From NCBI RefSeq assembly GCF_042656585.1, contig NZ_JBHSPG010000023.1: a DNA stretch of 64,000 bases; one strand, given 5' to 3'. The notes beneath the pieces were generated by a model. That model did not search any database and had not been told where the DNA came from. It worked only from the letters and a program-made list of their open reading frames with translations. How positions within the stretch are numbered: position 1 is the first letter of the stretch; the number at the start of each line of letters is the position of its first letter. This DNA is from Thalassorhabdus alkalitolerans. Its GTDB lineage: Bacteria; Bacillota; Bacilli; Bacillales; Marinococcaceae. The position numbers and the translations under genes were made by a program. Below, in pieces: positions 16,137 to 25,320 of the stretch.

Positions 16137-16592
16137 ATGGCACTTAAACTACGCTCGGAGATGCCTGAAATTGAAGGAGCTACGACTTGGTATAATGGAG
16201 AGGTCACAAAGGAAGATCTAATTGGAGACAAGCCGACATTAATCCATTTTTGGTCAGTCAGCTGCGGACTTTGTAAAGAAGCTATGCCAAACGTGAATGA
16301 GTTCCGTGATAATTATAAGGATGATTTAAATGTGATTGCTGTTCACATGCCACGTTCTGAAAAAGATCTGGACCTGGATCAAATTAAAGAAGTAGCGGAT
16401 GAGCATGACATCACGCAGCCTATCTTTGTCGATAATGAGCATAAGCTTACTGATGCCTTTGAAAATGAATATGTTCCTTCTTATTACGTATTTGATAAAG
16501 ATGGAACGCTTCGTCACTTTCAAGCTGGCGGAGGCGGAATGAAGATGCTTACTAAGCGTGTTAACCGCGTACTGGGCATTAAAGATAAATAA
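16137..16592 (+). CDS. ykuV: Thiol-disulfide oxidoreductase, thioredoxin-like
   Basis: 151-residue cytoplasmic thioredoxin-fold protein without signal peptide. The active site is WSVSCGLCKEAMP (CxxC near residues 40-43), with the cis-proline in VPSYYVFD. The fold resembles TlpA/ResA but is soluble, as in B. subtilis YkuV. AAAGGAGG precedes the ATG. Likely an electron donor for the neighbouring peroxiredoxin; this is inferred from gene order. Confidence 0.92.
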   Translation: MALKLRSEMPEIEGATTWYNGEVTKEDLIGDKPTLIHFWSVSCGLCKEAMPNVNEFRDNYKDDLNVIAVHMPRSEKDLDLDQIKEVADEHDITQPIFVDNEHKLTDAFENEYVPSYYVFDKDGTLRHFQAGGGGMKMLTKRVNRVLGIKDK

Positions 16593-16596
16593 ATAT

Positions 16597-16650
16597 AAAA
16601 AGGTGTCTCAGAAGGTTGCATTAACAGTAACCGGTGGAGACACCTTTTTT
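16597..16650 (+). terminator. Intrinsic terminator of ykuV
   Basis: AAAAGGTGTCTC / GAGACACCTTTT stem with a long loop, ending in TTTTTT. Confidence 0.85.
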
Positions 16651-16838
16651 ATCGCATGTTACCGCACGAGATTGATTGGTTTTATTTTATCTACATAGAA
16701 TGAAGAGATTGTAAAAGACCTGACTGGACTCTGAGCAAAATGAATGAATCCTTTTTTAGCAGGATGGCATACGGCAGGATTCTTTATTTCCTCCTTTTTT
16801 TGACTGAAAAGCTATGTCAAAGAAGGAGGTGTTTTTTT

Positions 16839-17528
16839 ATGAAGATACACATTATTGATAAGCGAAGGCAATTGCCACGGCATCACAATAAAAAATACAG
16901 AAGAAGATCAAGGGAAGACATCACGCAAATTGTCATACACCATAGCGGCACCAAGGAAGGCTCACCTGAGAGCTTTGCAAGGTATCATGTGAATCACCAT
17001 GGCTGGCCGGGCATAGGGTACCATTATGTGATTGACAAAAAGGGGAGGGTATTTCATTGTCAGTCTCAGGAAGAGATCACGTATCATACAGCCAACCATA
17101 ATCAACAATCCATTGGGGTCTGTCTGATTGGCGACTTCACAAAAGAGTCTCTCACAGATTTTCAGAAAAAAGCTGCCCTTGCTTTCATTCGCTTTCTTGC
17201 AAAAGAAAGAGAAATCCCAATTGCAAATGTCCGGGGACATAACGAATATAAAGGGCACGGATCGTCCTTATGCCCAGGTATATCTATGGAAGGATTTCGT
17301 GGACAATTAAGGGAGAAACATCTCCTTCCCTTATTAAAAAGAGGGGCAAGTGGGGAGGAAGTGAAGTTTCTTCAGCAAGCATTAATTAAAAAGGGATTTG
17401 ATCCAAAAGGTATAGACGGAATGTTTGGTCCTCTTACAGAAAAAGCAGTTGTAGATTTTCAAAGGGCAAACAACCTGTTTATTGATGGGATTGTCGGTCC
17501 ATATACTTGGTTCTCTTTGGGACTGTAA
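16839..17528 (+). CDS. N-acetylmuramoyl-L-alanine amidase with peptidoglycan-binding domain
   Basis: 229 residues. Amidase_2 domain (about 25-145) with zinc ligands in IVIHHSGT and in GHNEYKGHGSSLCPG, then a PG_binding_1 repeat (about 160-228: GASGEEVKFLQQAL ... GIDGMFGPLTEKAVVDFQ). No signal peptide is seen at the chosen start, MKIHIIDKRR, which has AAGGAGGTG upstream; an in-frame start 33 codons earlier adds a hydrophobic stretch but has no good site. It cleaves the MurNAc-L-Ala bond of peptidoglycan. The T7-lysozyme-like form without signal suggests phage ancestry or release during mother-cell lysis, but no phage genes surround it. Confidence 0.88.
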   Translation: MKIHIIDKRRQLPRHHNKKYRRRSREDITQIVIHHSGTKEGSPESFARYHVNHHGWPGIGYHYVIDKKGRVFHCQSQEEITYHTANHNQQSIGVCLIGDFTKESLTDFQKKAALAFIRFLAKEREIPIANVRGHNEYKGHGSSLCPGISMEGFRGQLREKHLLPLLKRGASGEEVKFLQQALIKKGFDPKGIDGMFGPLTEKAVVDFQRANNLFIDGIVGPYTWFSLGL

Positions 17529-17623
17529 TAATATTTTGCCAAGCAATTTAGCATAAGTTAAAATAAACTAGCAAAGGTCTATTGCCCAATTAATTATTTG
17601 GATTGTATTTGGAGGAAGAACGA

Positions 17624-18298
17624 GTGAAAAAACAATTTGCTGTAATCGGCCTCGGACGTTTTGGGGGAAGTATTTGTAAAGCGTTGTCTGCTGAAGGGAT
17701 GGACGTATTAGCCATTGATATGGATGAACATAAAGTAAACGAGCTTGCTCCCATTGTCACTCAGGCGGTAATTGCTGATGGAACAGATGAAAAAGCGTTG
17801 AAAAGTCTTGGGATACGTAATTTCGATCAAGTGGTGGTTGCAATAGGAGATGACATTCAAGCAAGCATTTTAACTACCTTAATATTGGATGATATGGGGG
17901 TCAAAAATATCATCGCTAAAGCACAAAATGATTACCACGCAAAAGTGCTTGCCAAGATCGGAGCTGATGAAATTGTGCATCCTGAACGAGACATAGGCGT
18001 CCGAATCGCACATAACGTCGTATCGGAGAACGTATTGGATTACTTGGAGCTTTCTGATGAATACAGCATCGTTGAGCTTGTAGCGGGACCCACCATCAAT
18101 AATAAGAGCATTGTCGACCTGGATTTGCGAACACGGTACGGTTGTAACATTCTTGCAATCAAAAGGGGAGAGGAGATCAAAGTGTCTCCGTATCCTGAAG
18201 AAAAGATCCTTACACAGGACGTGTTGATTGTTATTGGGGCTGACAAAGACATTAATCGTCTGGAAAACAGATGGATTGATGAAGAAGGAAACGCTTAA
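17624..18298 (+). CDS. ktrC: Ktr potassium uptake regulatory subunit
   Basis: 224-residue KtrA/KtrC-type protein. Rossmann RCK_N domain (GLGRFGGSICKAL at the N-terminus, then IADGTDEKALKSLGI) and an RCK_C domain (about 140-220). It forms an octameric ring that gates KtrB/KtrD K+ channels according to ATP/ADP and c-di-AMP. GTG start at 17624, 8 nt after GGAGG. As in B. subtilis, ktrC lies next to rnjA, while the membrane subunit is elsewhere. K+ uptake is the first response to osmotic upshift. Confidence 0.92.
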   Translation: MKKQFAVIGLGRFGGSICKALSAEGMDVLAIDMDEHKVNELAPIVTQAVIADGTDEKALKSLGIRNFDQVVVAIGDDIQASILTTLILDDMGVKNIIAKAQNDYHAKVLAKIGADEIVHPERDIGVRIAHNVVSENVLDYLELSDEYSIVELVAGPTINNKSIVDLDLRTRYGCNILAIKRGEEIKVSPYPEEKILTQDVLIVIGADKDINRLENRWIDEEGNA

Positions 18299-18422
18299 GA
18301 AGACACGCCTCCGTAGAAACGGAGAGAGACAAAGCTAGAGAGAAGCCTGGTGTGATCAGTTCCTATACTATTTCTTTCTTCATTTAATCCTGATTCTGCT
18401 TTGAAAACGATGTGCCTATAAT

Positions 18423-18450
18423 AAAAAAGCTGCCAGCAGGCAGCTTTTTT
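18423..18450 (-). terminator. Bidirectional terminator between ktrC and rnjA
   Basis: AAAAAAGCTGCC / GGCAGCTTTTTT perfect 12-bp hairpin with an AGCA loop; T-run on both strands. Confidence 0.92.
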
Positions 18451-18451
18451 A

Positions 18452-20119
18452 TTATACTTCCATAATTATTGGAAGGATCATTGGCTTTCTTTTTGTTTTT
18501 TCATAAAGGTACGGGGACAATAAGTCAATGATTTCATTTTTTATTTCAGACCACTGGGTCGTTTTCTTATTCATCACTTCTTGTAAATGTTTTGCGAGCA
18601 TACTTTGAGCGTCATTAATCAAATCACTGGATTCACGCATGTAAACAAAACCGCGGGAAATTATATCTGGTCCAGCGGAAACCTTAAAGTTTTTCATATC
18701 AAGGCTGACAACCACAACAACTAATCCCTCTTCGGATAGGATACGTCGGTCGCGCAGGACAATATTTCCAATATCCCCGATCCCATGCCCATCTACGTAA
18801 ACGGCTCCAGATGGTACTTTACCGACAACGGAAGCTTCATCTCTTGTTAAAGCTAAAACTTCTCCATTATCCATGACAAAAGAATTCTCTTTTTCGATGC
18901 CGCAGTCACTGGCAAGAACTGTGTGCATCTTCAGCATGCGGTATTCTCCATGAATAGGCATGAAAAATTTCGGTTTCATCAACCTGAGCATTAGCTTTTG
19001 TTCTTCCTGGCCGCCGTGGCCGGATGTATGAATGTCATTTAATGAACCATGGATGACATTTGCACCTGCGCGGTAAAGCTGGTTAATGATCTTATTTACA
19101 GATAGCGTATTCCCTGGAATTGGAGAACTTGAGAAAACGACTGTATCTCCAGGAATCACTTGAATTTGGCGATGTGTACCAAAAGCAATTCTGGAAAGAG
19201 CAGCCATAGGTTCTCCTTGGCTTCCCGTACATATAATAGCCACTTGATTATCAGGAATGCGATTTAACTGTGAATGATCAATAAATGTTCCTTTTGGCGC
19301 CTGAATATATCCTAGTTCTTGGCCGATGGTCATCGCATTTTCCATGCTGCGCCCAAAAATCGCAATCTTTCTTCCGTGCTTAACCGCTGCATTTACAGCT
19401 TGCTGAAGACGATAAATATTAGAAGCAAAAGTTGCAAAAATAATTCGGCCATCTACTTGGGTAAAAATATTCTCGATGCTTTTGCCGACTTTTTTTTCAG
19501 ACATCGTAAATCCTGGGATTTCGGCATTTGTGCTGTCAGAAAGAAGACAAAGCACTCCTTCTTCACCAATTTGAGCCATTCTAGTTAAATTGGCGGGGGC
19601 ACCTACTGGTGTAAAATCAAACTTGAAATCACCGGTATGAACAATATTTCCTTCAGGGGTGTGTACGACAATCCCCAAGGAATCTGGAATACTGTGTGTA
19701 GTACGGAAAAAAGAAACCTGTGTATGGGCAAATTTAATCACATGGTCTTCTTCAATAGGAATCATCTTGGCCCGGCGCAAAAGCCCATGCTCTTCAAGTT
19801 TTCCTTTGATTAGGCCCAATGCTAATTTTCCGCCATAAATAGGAACGTTGACCTCCCGCAAAAGGTAAGGAATTCCTCCAATATGATCCTCATGTCCGTG
19901 TGTAACGAAAAGACCTTTAATCTTTTCCTTGTTTCTAATAATATACGTATAGTCAGGTATGACGTAGTCGATACCTAGAAGCTCGTCTTCAGGAAACATA
20001 ATTCCGGCATCAATAAGAATAATTTCATCTTTGTATTCAATGGCATACGTGTTTTTGCCGATTTCCCCAAGGCCTCCAAGGGCGAAAACGGCAACTTGAT
20101 TCTCTTTAATTTGTTTCAT
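18452..20119 (-). CDS. rnjA: Ribonuclease J1
   Basis: 555 residues, the normal length for RNase J1. Metallo-beta-lactamase motif HGHEDHIGG, the beta-CASP region with TGSQGEPMAAL, and the C-terminal domain are all present. It has endonuclease and 5'-3' exonuclease activity for mRNA decay and rRNA maturation. It sits 4 nt after rpoY, forming the conserved rpoY-rnjA operon. The stop lies within the right arm of the terminator. Confidence 0.97.
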   Translation of the reverse strand: MKQIKENQVAVFALGGLGEIGKNTYAIEYKDEIILIDAGIMFPEDELLGIDYVIPDYTYIIRNKEKIKGLFVTHGHEDHIGGIPYLLREVNVPIYGGKLALGLIKGKLEEHGLLRRAKMIPIEEDHVIKFAHTQVSFFRTTHSIPDSLGIVVHTPEGNIVHTGDFKFDFTPVGAPANLTRMAQIGEEGVLCLLSDSTNAEIPGFTMSEKKVGKSIENIFTQVDGRIIFATFASNIYRLQQAVNAAVKHGRKIAIFGRSMENAMTIGQELGYIQAPKGTFIDHSQLNRIPDNQVAIICTGSQGEPMAALSRIAFGTHRQIQVIPGDTVVFSSSPIPGNTLSVNKIINQLYRAGANVIHGSLNDIHTSGHGGQEEQKLMLRLMKPKFFMPIHGEYRMLKMHTVLASDCGIEKENSFVMDNGEVLALTRDEASVVGKVPSGAVYVDGHGIGDIGNIVLRDRRILSEEGLVVVVVSLDMKNFKVSAGPDIISRGFVYMRESSDLINDAQSMLAKHLQEVMNKKTTQWSEIKNEIIDLLSPYLYEKTKRKPMILPIIMEV

Positions 20120-20123
20120 TTCT

Positions 20124-20333
20124 CTAGATGTTCTCCACTTTGAAATCTTCTCTTTGTTTTTCGTATTCCAAGAAATCTCCTGAAACTTCCTGGACTAATT
20201 CAATATTGTAGTTTCTGTCTGCCAGTTTATGCCGTACTTCTCTTTCACTTTCTGCTTCAACGAAAAGTGAATGAGTATTTTCCCGGACAGGAGCTTCTTC
20301 AATATTCTCCTGATAAAATACTTTAAAAATCAT
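20124..20333 (-). CDS. rpoY: RNA polymerase epsilon subunit
   Basis: 69-residue RpoY (YkzG), the small RNA polymerase subunit of Firmicutes. MIFKVFYQENIEEAPVREN and the EYEKQREDFKVE ending are characteristic. AGGAGAGG precedes the ATG. It is first gene of the operon with rnjA, linking a polymerase subunit with the main 5' RNA decay enzyme. Confidence 0.95.
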   Translation of the reverse strand: MIFKVFYQENIEEAPVRENTHSLFVEAESEREVRHKLADRNYNIELVQEVSGDFLEYEKQREDFKVENI

Positions 20334-20806
20334 CTTCGACCTCTCCTTGTTCTGTTAAATAATGCTTATCCTATTATAAAACATTGGACTGTGTTTTTCA
20401 TGCTTTTGGTATGCATGAAAGGTAAAGCCTTTCATTCCGTACATGCCAGTCTAGAAATTGTAAGGTATTTTTCATTATTTTTCAATAGAGAAAGAGGCCG
20501 AATGTTAAATTCAGGCATTCAATAAGCGTTGTTTTGGTAAAAGATTCCGGCATCCCTTCAGTAATCTTTTTCTCCATTTCCGCATCATTGACTATCCCTC
20601 CTTGTAATTGGTTTGCCCTTATTATGTGCGGCCTGCCGGAATTCTTGCCCTGAAAAACTTGGAAGAAAAGAAGCTGTCTTTTTCTTTTCATTCTTATCTG
20701 TTTGCTTCATAATGGTAGGAAATCAGGCAACAGTGGAATTTTCCTTATAGAAGCAGATACTTTACATAGAAGTAAGCTGTGGTAAGAGAAAAAAGGAGTG
20801 GAGAAA
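20334..20806. other. Intergenic, nothing recognised
   Basis: 473 bases between the divergent rpoY and ykrA genes. It contains the promoters of both but no RNA gene or coding frame I can support. Confidence 0.4.
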
Positions 20807-21598
20807 TTGAAGAAGCCAGGCATTGTATTTTTTGATATTGACGGTACGCTTTATACAAAGGAAATGATTGTACCCCCTTCGACTAAGGAGGCAATTGCTG
20901 AGCTGAAAAATAAAGGAGTCTATGTGGCTATTGCTACAGGACGCGCCCCTTTCATGTTTGAAGAGCTTAGAGAAGAATTAGGTATCGAAACGTTTGTCAG
21001 CTTTAACGGTTCATACGTAGTGGCAGAAGGAGAAGTTATTGAAAAGAAGCCTTTGAATTTTAACTATCTAACTCGTCTGAAGGAGCATGCAGAATCGCAG
21101 AATCATCCCATGGTTTTTGTCGATCATGAAGATTTTCGTTCTACGGTAAGCAACCACCCTCATATTGTTGAAAGTGTAGGCGGGCTCAAATTACCGTATC
21201 CTTCTGAGGATCCAGACTATTTTAAGGAAAGAGAAATTTATCAGGCTTTGCTTTTTTGCAGCGGACACGAGGAACATGTATATTTACACTCCCATCCGAA
21301 GTTTGATTTTGTTCGCTGGCATAATCTTGCTGTGGATGTGCTTCCTCAGGGAGGGTCGAAGGCAGAAGGTATCAAAACAGTTGCTCGTCATCTCGGATTT
21401 ACCATTGATGAAGCTGCTGCCTTTGGAGATGCGTTAAATGACATTCAAATGCTGGAAATGGTAGGTACTGGAGTGGCGATGGGAAATGCATTAGACAAGA
21501 CAAAAGCTGCAGCTGATTTTGTAACGGCGTCCGTTGATGAAGGGGGCATACGGGCAGGCCTGGAGACACTCGGTCTCCTTGAAGGTAATAAAGTATAA
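20807..21598 (+). CDS. ykrA: HAD superfamily phosphatase, Cof type
   Basis: 263-residue Cof-type (type IIB cap) HAD hydrolase. Motif I FFDIDGTLYT, motif II ATGRAP, the Lys of motif III (GGSKAEGI) and motif IV FGDALNDIQML are intact. Such enzymes dephosphorylate sugar phosphates or flavin precursors; the YkrA substrate is unsettled. Start taken at TTG 20807, 8 nt after AGGAG; GTG 20798 overlaps the ribosome binding site. Position between rpoY and def is as in B. subtilis. Confidence 0.9.
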   Translation: MKKPGIVFFDIDGTLYTKEMIVPPSTKEAIAELKNKGVYVAIATGRAPFMFEELREELGIETFVSFNGSYVVAEGEVIEKKPLNFNYLTRLKEHAESQNHPMVFVDHEDFRSTVSNHPHIVESVGGLKLPYPSEDPDYFKEREIYQALLFCSGHEEHVYLHSHPKFDFVRWHNLAVDVLPQGGSKAEGIKTVARHLGFTIDEAAAFGDALNDIQMLEMVGTGVAMGNALDKTKAAADFVTASVDEGGIRAGLETLGLLEGNKV

Positions 21599-21602
21599 TG
21601 AA

Positions 21603-21628
21603 AAAAGGCTCCGTTTCCGGAGCCTTTT
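21603..21628 (+). terminator. Bidirectional terminator between ykrA and def
   Basis: AAAAGGCTCCG / CGGAGCCTTTT 11-bp stem with a TTTC loop between convergent genes. Confidence 0.92.
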
Positions 21629-21641
21629 GCAAGTAAATAAT

Positions 21642-22187
21642 TTACAGGTCGGGCAGTGACCTTTTCATTTTGTCATCATAATCTTCGATTCGGTCATAAA
21701 ACATTATGCCGTCTAGATGATCAATTTCATGCTGGAACACGATAGCAGCAAGACCGCGGAGTCGAAGCTGAACCTCTTCTCCGTCTTCTGTGGCAGCCTT
21801 AACAGTAATCCGGGAATACCTGGGTACAAGCCCAGGTACATCTCTGTCAACGGATAAACATCCTTCACCGTTATCAAGGTGCGTTGTTTCAACCGAATGA
21901 CTTACGATACGTGGGTTAAATAGTCCATAGCTGTATTCCCTTTCCTTTTCATCTATAAGGTGCACAGCAAAGAATCGTTTGCTGATTCCAAGTTGAGGGG
22001 CTGCGATACCTACACCGGAGCGAAGGCCGTATTTCTCAGCGATCTCTGGATCCTGGCTGTTTTTTAAGAATTCAAGCATTTTTTGCACTGTTGCTTTATC
22101 TTCTTCCGAGGGAGGAAGAGGAACTTCTTTCGCTACCTGTCGCAGTACTGGATCTCCTTCTCTAACAATATCATTCATTGTAATCAT
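21642..22187 (-). CDS. def: Peptide deformylase
   Basis: 181 residues, type II (Gram-positive) deformylase. The three motifs are GVGIAAPQLG, EGCLSVDRD (metal Cys) and QHEIDHLDG (metal His and catalytic Glu). It removes the formyl group from nascent proteins. ATG at 22187 has AGGAG 8 nt upstream; a GTG three codons earlier overlaps that site. Corresponds to defB (ykrB) of B. subtilis by position. Confidence 0.96.
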   Translation of the reverse strand: MITMNDIVREGDPVLRQVAKEVPLPPSEEDKATVQKMLEFLKNSQDPEIAEKYGLRSGVGIAAPQLGISKRFFAVHLIDEKEREYSYGLFNPRIVSHSVETTHLDNGEGCLSVDRDVPGLVPRYSRITVKAATEDGEEVQLRLRGLAAIVFQHEIDHLDGIMFYDRIEDYDDKMKRSLPDL

Positions 22188-22346
22188 TGAATTCACTCCT
22201 TTCTTACTCGTGGTAGTTCATATTAATTCATATAACAATCCCGGTAAATTCAATACTAAGGTCCAAAATATATTATAAGCAAAAAACTACAGTATGTAAA
22301 AGTAAAAGCCCCTGCCGGAATTGGCACGGAGCCTTTACAAAACCAA

Positions 22347-22514
22347 TTATTTGCTTGGTGTGTGATGATGGAAACGAGAAGCCCCAACAATGATTAACAA
22401 AATGAAAAGAACTACAATCAAAGCAAAGCCTCTTCCTGGTCCGTGTCCTACACCAGCTACTTGAGTAGGATATCCATATCCGCAAGGATCATAACATCCA
22501 CCGTGACCCCACAT
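22347..22514 (-). CDS. Small YjcZ-family sporulation peptide
   Basis: 55-codon gene, easy to miss. The N-terminal Gly/Cys/Tyr-rich part (GHGGCYDPCGYGYP) is followed by one hydrophobic helix, GFALIVVLFILLIIVGAS, the hallmark of the YjcZ family, and a His-rich tail. GGAGGG lies 7 nt before the ATG. Family members are tiny membrane peptides made in sporulating cells, of unknown role. It lies between def and ykyA in its own unit. Confidence 0.85.
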   Translation of the reverse strand: MWGHGGCYDPCGYGYPTQVAGVGHGPGRGFALIVVLFILLIIVGASRFHHHTPSK

Positions 22515-22759
22515 TATTCATCCCTCCTTCAAAAATCCGCTCTCTTGAGCGTTTCTATATCACTGTATGTAAAAGAAACCATAACGGATGGTCAAATGCC
22601 CAGTAATTATCAGCTTTTTATTCCAGGATTAATATGGAAGATTAATTGATTTAAAAGAAATATTGCTATATCATTGGGGAAGTGAATAACATTTTTTGGT
22701 TATTTGTGGTTTTGTGTAGAAATAAACCTTTTTATGATTGAATCTGGGGGACGAGACAT

Positions 22760-23518
22760 ATGAAAAAAATAATACTTAGCAGCATAGCTGCATCCAGCCT
22801 TTTAGTCATTTCAGCCTGTGGGGAAAGTAGTTCCGAAGCAATTTATAATCATTTGGAAGAAGCAGTTGAGCTTGAAGAGGGATTTCAGCAGCAACAGGAG
22901 CCATTAATGGAGGCTGAACAACAGGAATATGAGATTTATGAAGAAATTTTATCCCTGGGTCTGACTGAATTAGAGGAAATACAGGCTCTTTCAAATGAAG
23001 CCCTTGAGCTGGTAGATGAAAGAGAAGAGCGGTTGGAAATGGAAAGAGAAAGTATTGAAGCCAGCTATGAAGAGTACCAGCAAGCAGAAGAGGAAATGGA
23101 GAACCTTGAGGAAGAAGAGGAAATTGCTGCTGCCGAGAATATTAGAGACACAATGAACGAGAGGTATGCCTCATATGAGGAGCTCTATACAAATTATTCG
23201 GAAGCCATTGAGTTAGATCGTGAACTTTACCATATGTTTCAGGATGAAGAACTTGAAATCGATGAACTTCAGGATCATATTGATACGATAAATGAAAGGT
23301 ACCGCTCTGTGGTAGACAGTAAAGAGCGATTTAATGAATATACAGACAGATACAATGAAGCTAAATCTTCTTTTTATCAAGCTGCAGGGCTGAATGTAGA
23401 AGAAACAGAAGCCCCTGAAGCAGAAGGTCCAGATGAAGATAATGAAGAGGAAGACAATGGTGAAGAAGAGGAAGAACCAGAAGCAGAAGAACCTGGCGAT
23501 GTGGTCGATAACGGGTAA
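22760..23518 (+). CDS. ykyA: YkyA-type cell-wall-binding lipoprotein
   Basis: 252-residue lipoprotein. Signal peptide with lipobox VISAC; the mature part is almost all charged helix, probably coiled coil (about 25-210, with YEEYQQAEEEMENLEEEEE), then a disordered acidic tail ending in EEPGDVVDNG. It is a YkyA-family protein by position (before pdhA, as in B. subtilis) and architecture. The extreme Glu content fits a protein exposed to high salt. Function is not established. Confidence 0.82.
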   Translation: MKKIILSSIAASSLLVISACGESSSEAIYNHLEEAVELEEGFQQQQEPLMEAEQQEYEIYEEILSLGLTELEEIQALSNEALELVDEREERLEMERESIEASYEEYQQAEEEMENLEEEEEIAAAENIRDTMNERYASYEELYTNYSEAIELDRELYHMFQDEELEIDELQDHIDTINERYRSVVDSKERFNEYTDRYNEAKSSFYQAAGLNVEETEAPEAEGPDEDNEEEDNGEEEEEPEAEEPGDVVDNG

Positions 23519-23560
23519 AAGTTGAATTTCCCAAGGGGACATTGCGTCTTATAGATAAAG

Positions 23561-23600
23561 AAGGTACCGATTATCAGATTGATAATTGTTACCTTTTTTT
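23561..23600 (+). terminator. Intrinsic terminator of ykyA
   Basis: Outer AAGGTA / TACCTT and inner ATTATCA / TGATAAT stems, followed by TTTTTTT. Confidence 0.82.
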
Positions 23601-24234
23601 GTTGTGTATAAAACGGAATAAATGTTTTTAGGGAGTGACACATCTAACTAGGTAATGGCTCAACCACCTGTATACCAACCTTAAAAGGCGGGACTGTTTT
23701 CTCAAAGACATCCGATATGTTAGTGGTTTATCTTTTGATCTTTTTGATTTGGCCATTCTTTTTTTATGTTATATAAAGTGTTACATTTTTCCTTAGCCAG
23801 TTAGAAGGGTTTGATGTAAAGCTGTTTAGTGTAAACTTTAAAATGATATATAACAGTTTAGTGGATTTTCTCTATGTGCAAATTTTTAACAAAGCAGTGA
23901 AATAGTAATTACAAAAGGATTGACGAACCTTTTTCAATTAGTATAGACTAAGTGTTGGATAAAGGTTGTATTACTTTTTTAAGAAAAATCGTGATACAGA
24001 AAGAAATATGAAAAAAATGGGTGGACAGTGATTATAGAGGATTAGAAAAGGGAATAAGGATTTTTAGGCTTATTCTTAATGAGTTTGATCACTTATGGTT
24101 ACCCTACGTTTAGGTGTTTTTATCCAGCTAGATAGTAAGAGGCGAGGGCACTCCTCTTCTCTTATATATAGTTTGTCACCCTTTACAATGGAAACAATGA
24201 TTTCTTATTTAGAGGAAAGGAAGAGGTGAACATA
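23601..24234 (+). promoter_or_regulatory. pdh operon leader region
   Basis: 634 bases without a gene before pdhA. A candidate promoter is TTGACG (23920-23925), 16 nt, TATAGA (23942-23947), which would give a leader of about 280 nt. A weak AAGAGG/CCTCTT hairpin sits at about 24139-24160. The long leader suggests RNA-level control, but no known riboswitch was recognised. Confidence 0.4.
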
Positions 24235-25317
24235 GTGGCTACTAATACAATTGAGCAAGTCGAAGGTCACTTTGAAACATTTCAGATTTTAAATGAAGAT
24301 GGAGAAGTAGTGAACAAAGACGCTATGCCTGATCTTTCAGATGAGGAGCTCCAGGAATTAATGAAGCGTATGGTCTATACAAGAATTTGGGACCAGCGTG
24401 CCATTTCTTTAAATCGTCAAGGTCGTCTTGGCTTTTATGCACCAGTAGCTGGGCAGGAGGCTTCTGCTTTAGGTTCGCAATTTGCACTAGATAAGGAGGA
24501 CTGGATTCTTCCTGGTTACCGTGATATTCCACAGATTGTTTGGCACGGTCTACCTTTGTATCAGGCCTTCCTATGGTCCCGAGGACACTTTCATGGCGGT
24601 CAGTACCCTGAGGATTTAAATGTAATCATGCCGCAGATCATTATTGGTGCTCAAATCGTTCAAACAGCAGGGGTTGCCCTTGGTTTAAAACGAAAAGGAA
24701 AAGAAAACGTTGCAATTACTTACACGGGAGATGGCGGTGCTTCCCAAGGTGACTTCTACGAGGGCATGAACTTTGCCGGAGCTTATGATGCACCAGCTAT
24801 CTTTATTGTCCAAAACAACCGATTTGCGATCTCTGTTCCGGTTGAAAAGCAGTCTGCTGCAAGCACGATTGCCCAAAAAGCAGTAGCGGCAGGAATTCAT
24901 GGTGTACAAGTTGATGGCATGGATGTACTAGCGGTCTACGCAGCGACAAAAACAGCCCGCGAAAACGCGTTAAAAGGTGAGCCTACCCTTATTGAAACGC
25001 TAACCTACCGTTATGGTCCTCATACGATGGCAGGGGATGACCCAACGCGCTATCGTACATCTGACCTTGATAACGAATGGGAAAAAAAGGACCCTCTTAT
25101 TCGCTTCCGGAAGTATCTTGAAAGCAAAGATCTATGGACTGAGGAAAGAGAAAATGAAATTGTAGAACAAGCAAAAGAAGACATTAAAGCTGCGATTAAA
25201 CAAGCAGATGAAACACCAAAGCAGAAGGTCACTGACCTTATCGGATTTATGTTCGAAACATTGCCAGCTAACCTTCAAGAGCAATTGGAAGAATATAGAG
25301 CGAAGGAGTCGAAGTAA
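24235..25317 (+). CDS. pdhA: Pyruvate dehydrogenase E1 component, alpha subunit
   Basis: 360-residue E1 alpha. The thiamine diphosphate motif GDGGASQGDFYEGMNFA...QNN is intact, and YRYGPHTMAGDDPTRYR is the phosphorylation-loop region. With PdhB it decarboxylates pyruvate and acetylates the lipoyl group of E2. GTG 24235 is preceded by AGAGGTGA with 6 nt spacing; GTG 24226, which is part of that site, is the alternative. First gene of the operon. Confidence 0.95.
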   Translation: MATNTIEQVEGHFETFQILNEDGEVVNKDAMPDLSDEELQELMKRMVYTRIWDQRAISLNRQGRLGFYAPVAGQEASALGSQFALDKEDWILPGYRDIPQIVWHGLPLYQAFLWSRGHFHGGQYPEDLNVIMPQIIIGAQIVQTAGVALGLKRKGKENVAITYTGDGGASQGDFYEGMNFAGAYDAPAIFIVQNNRFAISVPVEKQSAASTIAQKAVAAGIHGVQVDGMDVLAVYAATKTARENALKGEPTLIETLTYRYGPHTMAGDDPTRYRTSDLDNEWEKKDPLIRFRKYLESKDLWTEERENEIVEQAKEDIKAAIKQADETPKQKVTDLIGFMFETLPANLQEQLEEYRAKESK

Positions 25318-25320
25318 GCT

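Noticed and set aside
16740..16838. Extended start of the amidase with a hydrophobic stretch
   Set aside because: No ribosome binding site at 16740 and AAGGAGGTG directly precedes 16839; a leaderless amidase fits better.
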